Of a stretch of DNA of 64,000 nucleotides, positions 45,287 through 53,296 are shown in pieces. The stretch's first letter is position 1. Each line of letters starts with the position of its first letter. The notes beneath the pieces are model-generated. The model was not told the origin of the DNA. It made no database searches and saw only the letters and a program-made list of their open reading frames with translations. The translations under genes were made by a program, and so were the position numbers. The DNA comes from Muricauda sp. SCSIO 64092 (lineage in GTDB: Bacteria > Bacteroidota > Bacteroidia > Flavobacteriales > Flavobacteriaceae): positions 3,799,001-3,863,000 of the forward strand of contig NZ_CP095413.1 in the NCBI RefSeq assembly GCF_023016285.1, written 5' to 3'.

Positions 45287-45314
45287 AAAATGCCCCTGGT
45301 AAAGGGGCATTTTT
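45287..45314. terminator. Bidirectional terminator between converging genes
   Basis: AAAATGCCCCT pairs with AGGGGCATTTTT over a short loop; A-run and T-run on opposite sides, lying between genes 44296 (+) and 45337 (-). Confidence 0.85.
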
Positions 45315-45336
45315 CATCTGCCCAACTATATAAATC

Positions 45337-46008
45337 TTATCTAAAAGCCCTTCTTCGACTTACGATAAAACCTATACAAAAAAAGGTATACATTATGACA
45401 ATGAGTATTTTTAGTATTGTCCTTAAATTATATTTTTCCCAAAGATCCAATCTGGAATACCCGACCAAGAATAAATGAGGAAAAAATAAATAAAAAACTA
45501 TTAGCCCAAATGCAATCCAGACCATTAGGTTGTATTTATCCGATTGCCATTGGAAACTAGGTTTAAGACCAAGGAAATATAGTGTACAACAAATCAATAG
45601 GGTCCATGAACCTATGGCATTGGAATAAATCAAATCACTCTTTAAAGGATTCTGATAAAATGAATTGATTATATATGATAAAAGAGTTATAAAGGAAGCA
45701 ATGCCAATAATCATCTTAAATATTTTGTTACTGATTAGAGTATAAAAGGTTGAAAAGAAATACGAGAAGAAGATTACGATATAGATGTTATAAATTATTT
45801 GATTGGAATTTGTAGTCTTGGGGAAAAAGGCAAAGTTTTCATTATACCGAATAAAATTACCCAAGAGTTCGTTGAAGAAGGTGTAAGCGATAATTAAGGG
45901 AAAGTATCTAAGGGCAGTGTCAAAATATTTCTTATAATGAAAAATTGACACTGCCAAAGCAATGAAATAAACAGGAAGAAAGAAGTAATTTTGAATTAGT
46001 TCCAACAA
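45337..46008 (-). CDS. Polytopic membrane protein of unknown function
   Basis: 223 residues with about six hydrophobic helices (VYFIALAVSIFHY, YFPLIIAYTFFNELL, IYIVIFFSYFFSTFY, IIGIASFITLLSYII, WTLLICCTLYFLGL, LMVWIAFGLIVFYLF, then ILIVIMYTFFCIGFIV). No catalytic motif. It starts 15 bases after the stop of the lipoprotein gene at 46024-46680, same strand, so the two form an operon. Pairing of such a membrane protein with a lipoprotein of the PPP-tail type appears familiar from Bacteroidota, but I cannot name a family. Confidence 0.75.
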   Translation of the reverse strand: MLELIQNYFFLPVYFIALAVSIFHYKKYFDTALRYFPLIIAYTFFNELLGNFIRYNENFAFFPKTTNSNQIIYNIYIVIFFSYFFSTFYTLISNKIFKMIIGIASFITLLSYIINSFYQNPLKSDLIYSNAIGSWTLLICCTLYFLGLKPSFQWQSDKYNLMVWIAFGLIVFYLFFPHLFLVGYSRLDLWEKYNLRTILKILIVIMYTFFCIGFIVSRRRAFR

Positions 46009-46023
46009 TTCTGGAAATATTTA

Positions 46024-46680
46024 TTAAAAATCGCTACCTGGAGGCGGACCTGAACCCCCATGGTTCAAAATCAAACTTCCATCACCTTGCATTAAACCGG
46101 TATCAAAGGTCGGTATAAAGGAAGCTTTGGATTTGGGCTCTCCTTCTTGGCCCCCATTTTCTGCTTTTGGCCAATAATTTCGAATCAATTTCGCCTGACC
46201 ATCCCCACCAATGTAAAAACCACCATAGTCATTGGCTATTTTAGCAGTGGGCAGGATAAAAACCGTATTTCTATTGGGGTCCCTACCTTCTTTTCCATAG
46301 TTCCCAAAATAAATTCGTAAACTGTCGGCATCCACTTCAGCCTTTCTCGCTTTTCGTTCTACATATTTGATATACCTTTTTAGGGTTTCCAATTTAAAGG
46401 CTACAAATTGGGTGGGCATGAATTTTTCTTCGGAATCCCTATCCCCCATTTCAAATTCAACAATATCGGGGATTCTTCGATTTTGATAGTTTTCGCATAG
46501 TACCTTGGCCTCTTCCAACGAGATGATTTCCTTGGGAGCTTTAACTTCTTCCATGGGCTCATCGGCCATTTCGGGTACTGTCTCTTTTTTTTGTTGGGGG
46601 TTACAGGAAACTAATGCCATAAGGCATACGCTAAGAATTCCGGTGCTTGTTCTTGCTAAGCTAAGATTCTTCATTTTCAC
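46024..46680 (-). CDS. Lipoprotein with cluster-specific domain and SGPPP tail
   Basis: 218 residues. Lipobox at LMALVSCNPQQ (Cys 26), acidic linker (38-50), then one domain copy at about 53-145: ISLEEAKVLCENYQNRR, PTQFVAFKLETLKRYIKYVE, LRIYFGNYGKEG, NTVFILPT. The C-terminus reads SLILNHGGSGPPPGSDF, sharing N-[YH]-G-x-S-G-P-P-P with the end of 46806-47696. It should be anchored in the periplasm or outer membrane, unlike its partner, which has no signal. Followed by the membrane protein at 45337-46008. Confidence 0.78.
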   Translation of the reverse strand: MKMKNLSLARTSTGILSVCLMALVSCNPQQKKETVPEMADEPMEEVKAPKEIISLEEAKVLCENYQNRRIPDIVEFEMGDRDSEEKFMPTQFVAFKLETLKRYIKYVERKARKAEVDADSLRIYFGNYGKEGRDPNRNTVFILPTAKIANDYGGFYIGGDGQAKLIRNYWPKAENGGQEGEPKSKASFIPTFDTGLMQGDGSLILNHGGSGPPPGSDF

Positions 46681-46753
46681 AGGTTTTGTGTTTTAAGGGT
46701 TAAAATACTAGGGGAATTGATTCTAAAGATAGGGGTTTTGCCTTAAAATTTTA

Positions 46754-46783
46754 ACAAAAAACCCTAACCATTCAAGCTAGGGT
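46754..46783 (-). terminator. Terminator after the two-domain cluster gene
   Basis: Reverse-strand AACCCTA...TAGGGTT followed by TTTTT, 23 bases after the stop of 46806-47696; it separates that gene from the lipoprotein gene downstream. Confidence 0.7.
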
Positions 46784-46805
46784 TATGCTTTAAAAAGGAT
46801 ATGGA

Positions 46806-47696
46806 TTAATCCCATTGAACAGGAGGTGGTCCACTATTCCCATAATTGAACATTGAAGAAGTTTGGGAAAAATCATTTTTTGAATTTATGAATTTCCATG
46901 TTTCCTTGGTTAAATCAAGTCTTTCATTTGATTTCAAATTGAGTAGGGTAGTGTTATTCTCTATTGTCGGTGCAAAAAATAAAGTCAAATGATTTGAATA
47001 TTCCCCTTCCAATGGACTATTGTCAATAGAAGCGAAAATGACATTGACCCCGGTGAGTTCTTGATCATACTCCTTACTTTGGGTTTTTAAGTAAGTAAGA
47101 TATTTTTCGTATTCCCCTTTTTCGTACCAAACGAATCGTGTATCAAACTCAACGGTTTCTGAAAAAGGTCCGGTTACAAAATCATAATAATTATTGTAAA
47201 GTTGGATTGCTCTCGCTGAGGAAATGTGGCCAGAACTGGATAGTACCAAGCTTTGGTCCGGAGATTGTAACCGATCTAGCTTGGTTTCAGTTGAGTAATT
47301 TTCTCCGGCAAAACGATGGAGATAGGTGATTTCTCCATTGTCAAAAGAAAAAGCACGGTGCAAATCCAAACGTTCATCATAGGTGGCAGGTGCTAGAAAT
47401 ACTGTCCTTTTGCCATTATCCTCGGCACCAAGCAAGAAAACAAACCTAGTAATTTCAATGTTTTGCTCACTACAAAAAGAGGTTACCCGCTCAAAATAAC
47501 TTTCCAGCATTTCAAACTCAAACCAAACTGCCCTTGTCTTGTCGCTATTGTCAAAAGCGATACGGGTATTGTAGAAATTGTTGTAGTAGGTGACCGCCTT
47601 TACCAGGGAAATCAATTTGGCTGGTGCAACAACTTTTGACGAGTATTGCTCAAGGATGGCAATATTGGTGTCTTTTTTAATCAAACCTTTATTCAT
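46806..47696 (-). CDS. Unrecognised protein with tandem cluster-specific domain and SGPPP tail
   Basis: 296 residues, no signal peptide. Copy 1 at about 29-104 (LISLVKAVTYYNNFYNTR, RAVWFEFEMLESYFERV, ITRFVFLLGAED, RTVFLAPA) and copy 2 at about 157-244 (ISSARAIQLYNNYYDFV, TRFVWYEKGEYEKYLTYL, GVNVIFASID, HLTLFFAPT) align with one another and with the copy in 46024-46680. The end, SMFNYGNSGPPPVQWD, repeats the SGPPP tail. It is a clear internal duplication. Function unknown. Own terminator at 46754-46783. AT-rich. Confidence 0.78.
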   Translation of the reverse strand: MNKGLIKKDTNIAILEQYSSKVVAPAKLISLVKAVTYYNNFYNTRIAFDNSDKTRAVWFEFEMLESYFERVTSFCSEQNIEITRFVFLLGAEDNGKRTVFLAPATYDERLDLHRAFSFDNGEITYLHRFAGENYSTETKLDRLQSPDQSLVLSSSGHISSARAIQLYNNYYDFVTGPFSETVEFDTRFVWYEKGEYEKYLTYLKTQSKEYDQELTGVNVIFASIDNSPLEGEYSNHLTLFFAPTIENNTTLLNLKSNERLDLTKETWKFINSKNDFSQTSSMFNYGNSGPPPVQWD

Positions 47697-47807
47697 ACTA
47701 AAGATTTTAAAGTGTTATTAAATAAATATAAATCCATTAAAAGTAAGAAAAAGACTATTAAATAATGCAAATCATAAGTTATTTAATTTTAATGCCATTT
47801 CAAGGCA

Positions 47808-47837
47808 CAAAAAAACCCAATGAAAGTATCATTGGGT
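47808..47837 (-). terminator. Terminator of rho
   Basis: Reverse strand ACCCAATGA-TACTT-TCATTGGGT followed by a T-run, 24 bases past the rho stop. Confidence 0.88.
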
Positions 47838-47860
47838 CATTTCACTTGTAATTCTGCTAT

Positions 47861-49447
47861 TTATTCGTTCATCGTCATTAAAAACTCCTCGTTGTTTCGC
47901 GTCTGTTTCATGCGTTGTTCCATAAATTCCATGGCTTCCACGGGATTCATGTCGGCCAAATATTTTCTCATGATCCACATACGTTGAATGGTCTGCTCAT
48001 CAAGCAGCAAATCATCCCTTCTGGTAGAGGAAGAGATCAAATCAATAGCAGGGAAAATCCTTCGGTTACTGATTCTTCGATCTAACTGTAGTTCCATATT
48101 ACCTGTTCCCTTGAATTCCTCAAAAATGACTTCGTCCATTTTGGAACCTGTCTCGGTCAGCGCCGTGGCTATGATGGACAATGAACCGCCATTCTCTATG
48201 TTCCGTGCGGCGCCAAAGAAGCGTTTTGGTTTGTGAAGGGCATTGGCATCCACACCACCGGAGAGTACTTTTCCGGAAGCGGGCTGTACGGTGTTGTACG
48301 CTCTTGCCAATCGTGTAATGGAATCCAATAGAATAACCACATCGTGCCCGCATTCCACCAAACGTTTGGCCTTTTCGATGACGATATTGGCCACACGCAC
48401 ATGTTCACTGGCTTCTTTGTCAAATGTGGAAGCTACCACTTCACCACGAACGTTACGCTGCATATCCGTAACCTCTTCCGGGCGTTCGTCAATCAACAAG
48501 ATAATTTGATAGACTTCCGGATGATTGGCGGCAATTCCATTGGCAATGTCCTTTAGCAATACGGTTTTACCCGTTTTTGGCTGTGCCACGATCATACCCC
48601 TTTGCCCTTTTCCTATAGGGGAAAACAAATCCACAATTCTTGTGGAAAGGGTGGTTTGCCCATGGGCGACATTGAATTTTTCCCTTGGAAATAGGGGGGT
48701 CAGGTGTTCAAACGCCACTCGGTCGCGCACCACTTGGGGATCGAGACCATTTATTTTGTTCACCTTGATCAGTGGGAAGTATTTTTCGCCTTCCTTTGGA
48801 GGTCTTATGTTACCTAAAACGGTGTCACCGGTTTTTAGGCCAAAAAGACGTATTTGACTCTGGGATACATAAATATCATCCGGGGATGATAGGTAGTTGT
48901 AATCGGAAGATCGTAAAAAACCATATCCATCCTGCATAATGTCCAGTACGCCCTCACTTTCTATAATACTATCAAACTCAAACTCCGGTTCCTTGTACCT
49001 GTTCTTTAAATCCTTATCAAAATTGCTGTTTCGTCTATCTTGTGGATTGTTTCTTTGAGTTTGATGATTTCTTCTGTTCTGGTGTTTGTGCTGGCCATTT
49101 TGTTTGTGTTGATCGACCTGCGCGGAATTTTGTTCCTTTTTTCCGTCTTCGTTCTGCACCTCTTTTTTTGAAACCTCTTTTTTAGGTTCTTCTTTTCTTG
49201 TGGCTTCTTCCTTTGGGGTATTGGAGGCCTCGGCCCTTTTTGGGGTCCTGGTCCTTTTTTGCTTCTGTTCCTTGGGCTTGTCTTCGGTGCCAGTGGCCAC
49301 AACGGAGGGATTGGATGCCTGTACATCCAGGATTTGGTATACCAAATCCAATTTTTTTAGGGCTTTAAATTTCGGAATGTTCAATTCCTTGGCAATTTCC
49401 TGCAACTCGGGCAGTTTTTTGGCTTTTAAGTCAGTTATCTCAAACAT
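47861..49447 (-). CDS. rho: Transcription termination factor Rho
   Basis: 528 residues. N-terminal Rho-N domain ([20 protein letters not shown]), then a lysine- and glutamine-rich insert (about 60-160, ending near [13 protein letters not shown]) that is a Bacteroidota trait, RNA-binding cold-shock domain ([20 protein letters not shown]), and hexameric ATPase with [16 protein letters not shown] (P-loop near 290), [15 protein letters not shown] and [12 protein letters not shown]. It terminates transcription at rut sites and separates transcription from translation. Divergent from the DUF4293 gene. Confidence 0.96.
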   Translation of the reverse strand: MFEITDLKAKKLPELQEIAKELNIPKFKALKKLDLVYQILDVQASNPSVVATGTEDKPKEQKQKRTRTPKRAEASNTPKEEATRKEEPKKEVSKKEVQNEDGKKEQNSAQVDQHKQNGQHKHQNRRNHQTQRNNPQDRRNSNFDKDLKNRYKEPEFEFDSIIESEGVLDIMQDGYGFLRSSDYNYLSSPDDIYVSQSQIRLFGLKTGDTVLGNIRPPKEGEKYFPLIKVNKINGLDPQVVRDRVAFEHLTPLFPREKFNVAHGQTTLSTRIVDLFSPIGKGQRGMIVAQPKTGKTVLLKDIANGIAANHPEVYQIILLIDERPEEVTDMQRNVRGEVVASTFDKEASEHVRVANIVIEKAKRLVECGHDVVILLDSITRLARAYNTVQPASGKVLSGGVDANALHKPKRFFGAARNIENGGSLSIIATALTETGSKMDEVIFEEFKGTGNMELQLDRRISNRRIFPAIDLISSSTRRDDLLLDEQTIQRMWIMRKYLADMNPVEAMEFMEQRMKQTRNNEEFLMTMNE

Positions 49448-49609
49448 TAAATAAGCAATAGGTTAAACGTAAAATCTGAATTTTGAAGTAAACGTTACTT
49501 GGATTTAACTATGGGGGACAGATCTCCCTAGGCAAGTATTCTAATCAATAACGATACAAGTATACAAAAATATTTAAAAGAACAATGGCAAATTGTCAAT
49601 AAACCAACG

Positions 49610-49617
49610 TAATTTTG
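49610..49617 (+). promoter_or_regulatory. -7 element before DUF4293 gene
   Basis: TAATTTTG fits TAnnTTTG and lies 21 bases before the ATG at 49638. It shows that the upstream in-frame TTG at 49593 is not the start codon. Confidence 0.6.
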
Positions 49618-49637
49618 CAGTCCACTTAACAAAAAGG

Positions 49638-50048
49638 ATGATTCAACGTATTCAGACATTGTTCCTTGCTTTGGTTGCCCTATGTTCTGGAGCACTTCCG
49701 TGGACGGTTTCCCTTTGGACGTTGAAAGAAGGGATGGTGATCTACGCCAAGGACAATTTCCCTATTTTGGCAGCGTTTGTGGTAGTGGCCGTTCTTGCAA
49801 TTATTGCCATTTTCCTTTTTAAGAAAAGACAACATCAATTTGTTCTAAATAGATTGAACTTAATAGTGAACCTTTTTTTACTAGGATTTTTCGTTTATCG
49901 ATCGCTAAACTTATCCGGAGGGACGCAAGTCTCTGAGAAGGGTATTGGGATGCTGATTCCTGTATTTTCTATCGTTTTTCTGGTTCTGGCCAACAGGGCC
50001 ATCAAAAAGGATGAAGATCTTGTAAAATCTGTTGATCGTTTACGTTAG
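49638..50048 (+). CDS. DUF4293 membrane protein
   Basis: 136 residues from ATG at 49638. MIQRIQTLFLALVALCSGAL and further helices (ILAAFVVVAVLAIIAIFLF, LIVNLFLLGFFVYR, MLIPVFSIVFLVLANRAI) give four membrane helices, ending with a conserved basic segment (AIKKDEDLVKSVDRLR). DUF4293 is a Bacteroidota-only family, regularly beside rho. Function unknown. Ends at a strong terminator at 50076-50109. Confidence 0.9.
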   Translation: MIQRIQTLFLALVALCSGALPWTVSLWTLKEGMVIYAKDNFPILAAFVVVAVLAIIAIFLFKKRQHQFVLNRLNLIVNLFLLGFFVYRSLNLSGGTQVSEKGIGMLIPVFSIVFLVLANRAIKKDEDLVKSVDRLR

Positions 50049-50075
50049 ACCTAACATCTTAGTAGTATTAGTGCG

Positions 50076-50109
50076 AAAAAACCCCGACCATTTCGGTCGG
50101 GGTTTTTAA
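50076..50109. terminator. Terminator between DUF4293 and the convergent lipoprotein gene
   Basis: AAACCCCGACC-ATTTC-GGTCGGGGTTT: perfect 11-base stem with A-run and T-run, usable from both sides. Confidence 0.9.
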
Positions 50110-50130
50110 TTATAGGGGAGCAAGCCTGCC

Positions 50131-50976
50131 CTATTCCGTTATATTTTCAATGGTAAAACCGTTTCCAAACCTTACATTGCCCATGGTCTGCACCAAACTA
50201 GGTTCAGTTCCATATTCCCCTTTCGTATTGGGTAAAAAATAGGTCCGTTTTGTGGATATCATTTGGCCATCAATATCCTCATACTCGTAATTCGCAATCA
50301 ATACGGGCTCATTTACCCCCATAAATGGCAACGAAAAGTAAAATCTGTCGATCAATTTGGTATCCGGATTTATAAAGAGGATATACGCATCATTCTGCTC
50401 CTTGCCCGTCAGTGCCGGATCATAGGTTACCTTTATCTTGTCATATACGATGTTGTTATGCTCTTCCGGCCCTTCGTAAGATACAAGGGTCCCGCTATCA
50501 TTTAATTTATAGGGCATAACAAACCAAAAATAATTGGCCCTCCTTAAAAAAGCCCCTACCGCATTGGCCTGGGGGTCTTCACTGATTCTCCCATTTTGCA
50601 TTACCGTGGTTTTTTCACCGTCAAAATATTGGGTGACTTCCCCTTCGGCTTCTGGCATCACATTGATTTCGTGTTGGGTGTAATGCCCATAAGAAGCTTC
50701 ATTGCCAAATAGGTAACGTTCAGTAGATAAATCGGTCTTTTTCAGTATGGGGTCGTGGTAATGGTAGCTAAATTCCACATCGCCTTTTTTCCATAAATCC
50801 CCCCATCCACCGTAGGCATGTTCAATGGCGGTCAACATACCCTGCGGGTCCGAGGTATCATAAGCGGGTAATTTTTCCAATACCTCGTTGGAGGTTTCGG
50901 TCGTTTTCTTTGTCTGTTGTACACATGATACAAAGAGCAAGGACAGTAAGAGCGCTGCCGATCGTAATGGATACAT
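50131..50976 (-). CDS. DUF6503-like lipoprotein
   Basis: 281 residues. Lipobox SLLFVSCVQQ (Cys 18). HAYGGWGDLWKKGDVEFSYHY, RYLFGNEASYGHYTQH, MQNGRISEDPQAN and ILFINPDTKLIDRFYFSL form a beta-sheet sandwich of the LolA/LolB-like sort seen in DUF6503 proteins of Bacteroidota. No catalytic motif. Possibly an outer-membrane lipid- or ligand-binding protein. Family name is from general resemblance. Confidence 0.72.
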   Translation of the reverse strand: MYPLRSAALLLSLLFVSCVQQTKKTTETSNEVLEKLPAYDTSDPQGMLTAIEHAYGGWGDLWKKGDVEFSYHYHDPILKKTDLSTERYLFGNEASYGHYTQHEINVMPEAEGEVTQYFDGEKTTVMQNGRISEDPQANAVGAFLRRANYFWFVMPYKLNDSGTLVSYEGPEEHNNIVYDKIKVTYDPALTGKEQNDAYILFINPDTKLIDRFYFSLPFMGVNEPVLIANYEYEDIDGQMISTKRTYFLPNTKGEYGTEPSLVQTMGNVRFGNGFTIENITE

Positions 50977-51047
50977 TTTTATCTGGGTTTACGTTAATGA
51001 TTTCCCTATTAGACGGAATTAATGGAAACACTTACAAATAGTCCTGG

Positions 51048-51977
51048 TCAGAGTTTAAAAAGACTGCCCGCCTTTGCAATGTTGAAACCTTTTTCGCGAA
51101 CAAGGCCATGTTCCTTGCTGTTTTCATTGAGCAAAGGATTGGTATGGTTGAAATGTATGAAATGAATCTTTGCCTTTTCTTTTTTTGGTAAGTCATGAAA
51201 AAGTGCCATACTCTCTATGGCAAAAGGATGGGGGATTTCCGAGATGTCCCGGTTGGCGACTTCATTCCCGTCAAAAAAAGTGGCGTCCAAGAAGGCATAA
51301 TCCACTTTTTTAATCTCTGTGACGATGACGGTTTCCCATCTGTCCCATTTATCGATATCGGGGATAAAAAGAACGGTTTTGTTCGGGCCGGTGATTTTAT
51401 AGCCTACGGTCTCCGAGAATTCGTCCCGATGTGGAACCGTAAAGGGAAGTACCGAAAGGTTTGATGTGATTTGAACCTTGGTTTTGTTCGCTAAAGGCTC
51501 AAGGGTTATGTTCCGTAGAGCCACCAGTTGACTCCAAGGCGCATTGTTTTCCAAAAAAGCCTCCATTTTGGGCATGGTATACACGGGTATGGACCTACCT
51601 CCCAAAGCTTCCCTTCCCAAATACATTAAACCCGTATAATGCCCAATATGGGCGTGCGTCAAAAATATGCCGTTTGGGGTTTCTGCAGGGGTTCCAGCTA
51701 ACCGCTTTAGTGTTTTCAATTGCCTTGGCATGTCCGGGGTAGCTTCAAAAAGAAAGGTTTTTTGATTCCCATGGTCAATAATGCCCAATGCGACGACCAT
51801 CCGTGAGGGATCGGGTTTTTCAAAAAGAAGGGCACAACATTCCTTTTCACAACCAATATGGGGACTTCCCGCATCTTGAACGGTCCCCAAAACCGCCAAG
51901 GAGACTTTTGAATCTTGGGCATGGCAGGTTCCCATAAGAAATGTCAAAAGGATAAAAGTAAGTGTTGTTGCCTTCAT
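51048..51977 (-). CDS. Secreted PqqB-like metallo-hydrolase
   Basis: 309 residues. Signal peptide MKATTLTFILLTFLMGTCHA. Then LGTVQDAGSPHIGCEKECC, the PqqB-type opening with Cys pairs, GIFLTHAHIGHYTGLMYLG (H-x-H-x-x-H metal motif with Gly in place of the usual Asp), VPHRDEFSETVGY, PDIDKWDRW, DATFFDGNE and FIHFNHTN. The fold is beta-lactamase-type. No other PQQ genes are nearby, and it is exported, so PQQ biosynthesis is unlikely; a hydrolytic periplasmic role is inferred. Its start overlaps the phosphoesterase stop (ATGA). Confidence 0.82.
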   Translation of the reverse strand: MKATTLTFILLTFLMGTCHAQDSKVSLAVLGTVQDAGSPHIGCEKECCALLFEKPDPSRMVVALGIIDHGNQKTFLFEATPDMPRQLKTLKRLAGTPAETPNGIFLTHAHIGHYTGLMYLGREALGGRSIPVYTMPKMEAFLENNAPWSQLVALRNITLEPLANKTKVQITSNLSVLPFTVPHRDEFSETVGYKITGPNKTVLFIPDIDKWDRWETVIVTEIKKVDYAFLDATFFDGNEVANRDISEIPHPFAIESMALFHDLPKKEKAKIHFIHFNHTNPLLNENSKEHGLVREKGFNIAKAGSLFKL

Positions 51978-52468
51978 CTTTTTCCCAATTCAATTACTTC
52001 AAGACCTTCAATTTTTTCCCTATCAATGGTAAACCGTAACATGGTCCTGACCTGATGAAATCCATGCTTACCACATGCCCCTGGATTCATATGCAAAACC
52101 CCTAATTTCTTATCGTTCATTACCTTTAAAATATGACTGTGTCCACAGATAAATAACCTGGGAGGGTTTTTCTGGATTTCTTCCCTGACCCTACTATTGT
52201 ATTTTCCGGGATATCCCCCAATATGGGTTATCCAAACATCCACCCCTTCACACATAAATCGGTTGTGCTCCGGGAATTCCCGTTGGATTGTATGGTTGTC
52301 TATATTGCCATGCACACCTCTTAACGGCTTTAGGTTGGACAATGCATCTGTGACCATTAGATCACCAATGTCTCCAGCATGCCAGATTTCATCGGCCTGT
52401 TGCGCATACTTGAGAATCGTTTTGTCCATGTGGCCGTGGGTGTCCGAAAGCAAAAGAATTTTAGTCAT
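51974..52468 (-). CDS. YfcE-type metallophosphoesterase
   Basis: 164 residues. SDTHGHMDKTIL (Asp 9, His 11), WHAGDIGDLMV, VHGNIDNHTIQ, ICGHSHILKVM and LHMNPGACG are the five conserved motifs of small calcineurin-like phosphoesterases of the YfcE/MJ0936 group. Natural substrate unknown. Divergent from truA, with an 84-base gap, and translationally coupled to the PqqB-like gene. Confidence 0.93.
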   Translation of the reverse strand: MTKILLLSDTHGHMDKTILKYAQQADEIWHAGDIGDLMVTDALSNLKPLRGVHGNIDNHTIQREFPEHNRFMCEGVDVWITHIGGYPGKYNSRVREEIQKNPPRLFICGHSHILKVMNDKKLGVLHMNPGACGKHGFHQVRTMLRFTIDREKIEGLEVIELGKR

Positions 52469-52552
52469 ACGCTAAAAATATGCTAAAAAAAGATTGTTGT
52501 CCGATATGGCCTTGGGTTTAAAGTATCTTTAACCACCGAAAAAAAGCAGCTT

Positions 52553-53296
52553 TTGCGGTATTTCGTAGCATTTTCATACAATGGCATGGCTTATCATGGC
52601 TGGCAGAACCAGCCTAATGCCATAACGGTACAAGAAGTCTTGGAAAAAGCCCTGTCCACGCTTTTGAGGGAGCAAATACATGTGGTAGGTGCGGGTAGGA
52701 CGGATGCCGGTGTGCATGCAAAACAGATGTATGCCCATTTTGATAGTAACCAGCACTTGGATTTTGGGAATTTGGTGTTTCGAATGAATTCGTTTTTGCC
52801 GGATGATATTGCGATTCAAGGTTTTAAAACCGCTAAACCCGATGCCCACGCCCGTTTTGATGCCTTGGAGCGCACTTATGAATATTGGATCGTTCAGCAT
52901 AAAAATCCGTTTTATAGCACCAGCGCCCATTGTATTGTAAAACCTTTGGATATCGATGCCATGAACGAGGCTGCTTCAATTTTAAAGGGATATCGTGATT
53001 TTGAGTGTTTCTCAAAATCAAATACGGATGTAAGGACTTTTATTTGCGATATTAAAAGTGCTTTTTGGACTGAAGGACCGGAAAAACTGGTCTTTACCAT
53101 TACGGCGGATCGCTTTTTAAGGAATATGGTAAGGGCCATAGTGGGAACAGTACTGGAAGTTGGTCTTGGAAGGATAACACCTGGTGCAATTAAGACCATT
53201 ATAGAAAGCAAGGATAGGTCAAAAGCGGGTGCATCGGTGCCGGCAAAAGGATTATATTTGACCAGAGTCATATATCCAGAAACCATTTTTGAATGA
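52553..53296 (+). CDS. truA: tRNA pseudouridine synthase A
   Basis: 247 residues, starting with TTG at 52553 since the first ATG is at residue 12, inside the conserved core (RYFVAFSYNGMAYHGWQNQP). Catalytic Asp 51 is in VVGAGRTDAGVHAKQMYAHF. Also HARFDALERTYEYWI and NMVRAIVGTVLEVG. It converts uridine 38-40 in tRNA anticodon arms. The ATG of the ABC exporter overlaps the stop (ATGA). Confidence 0.93.
   Translation: MRYFVAFSYNGMAYHGWQNQPNAITVQEVLEKALSTLLREQIHVVGAGRTDAGVHAKQMYAHFDSNQHLDFGNLVFRMNSFLPDDIAIQGFKTAKPDAHARFDALERTYEYWIVQHKNPFYSTSAHCIVKPLDIDAMNEAASILKGYRDFECFSKSNTDVRTFICDIKSAFWTEGPEKLVFTITADRFLRNMVRAIVGTVLEVGLGRITPGAIKTIIESKDRSKAGASVPAKGLYLTRVIYPETIFE

Noticed and set aside
49593..49637. 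Upstream TTG start for the DUF4293 gene
   Set aside because: The -7 promoter element lies inside this segment, and the ATG at 49638 begins the conserved MIQRIQT sequence.
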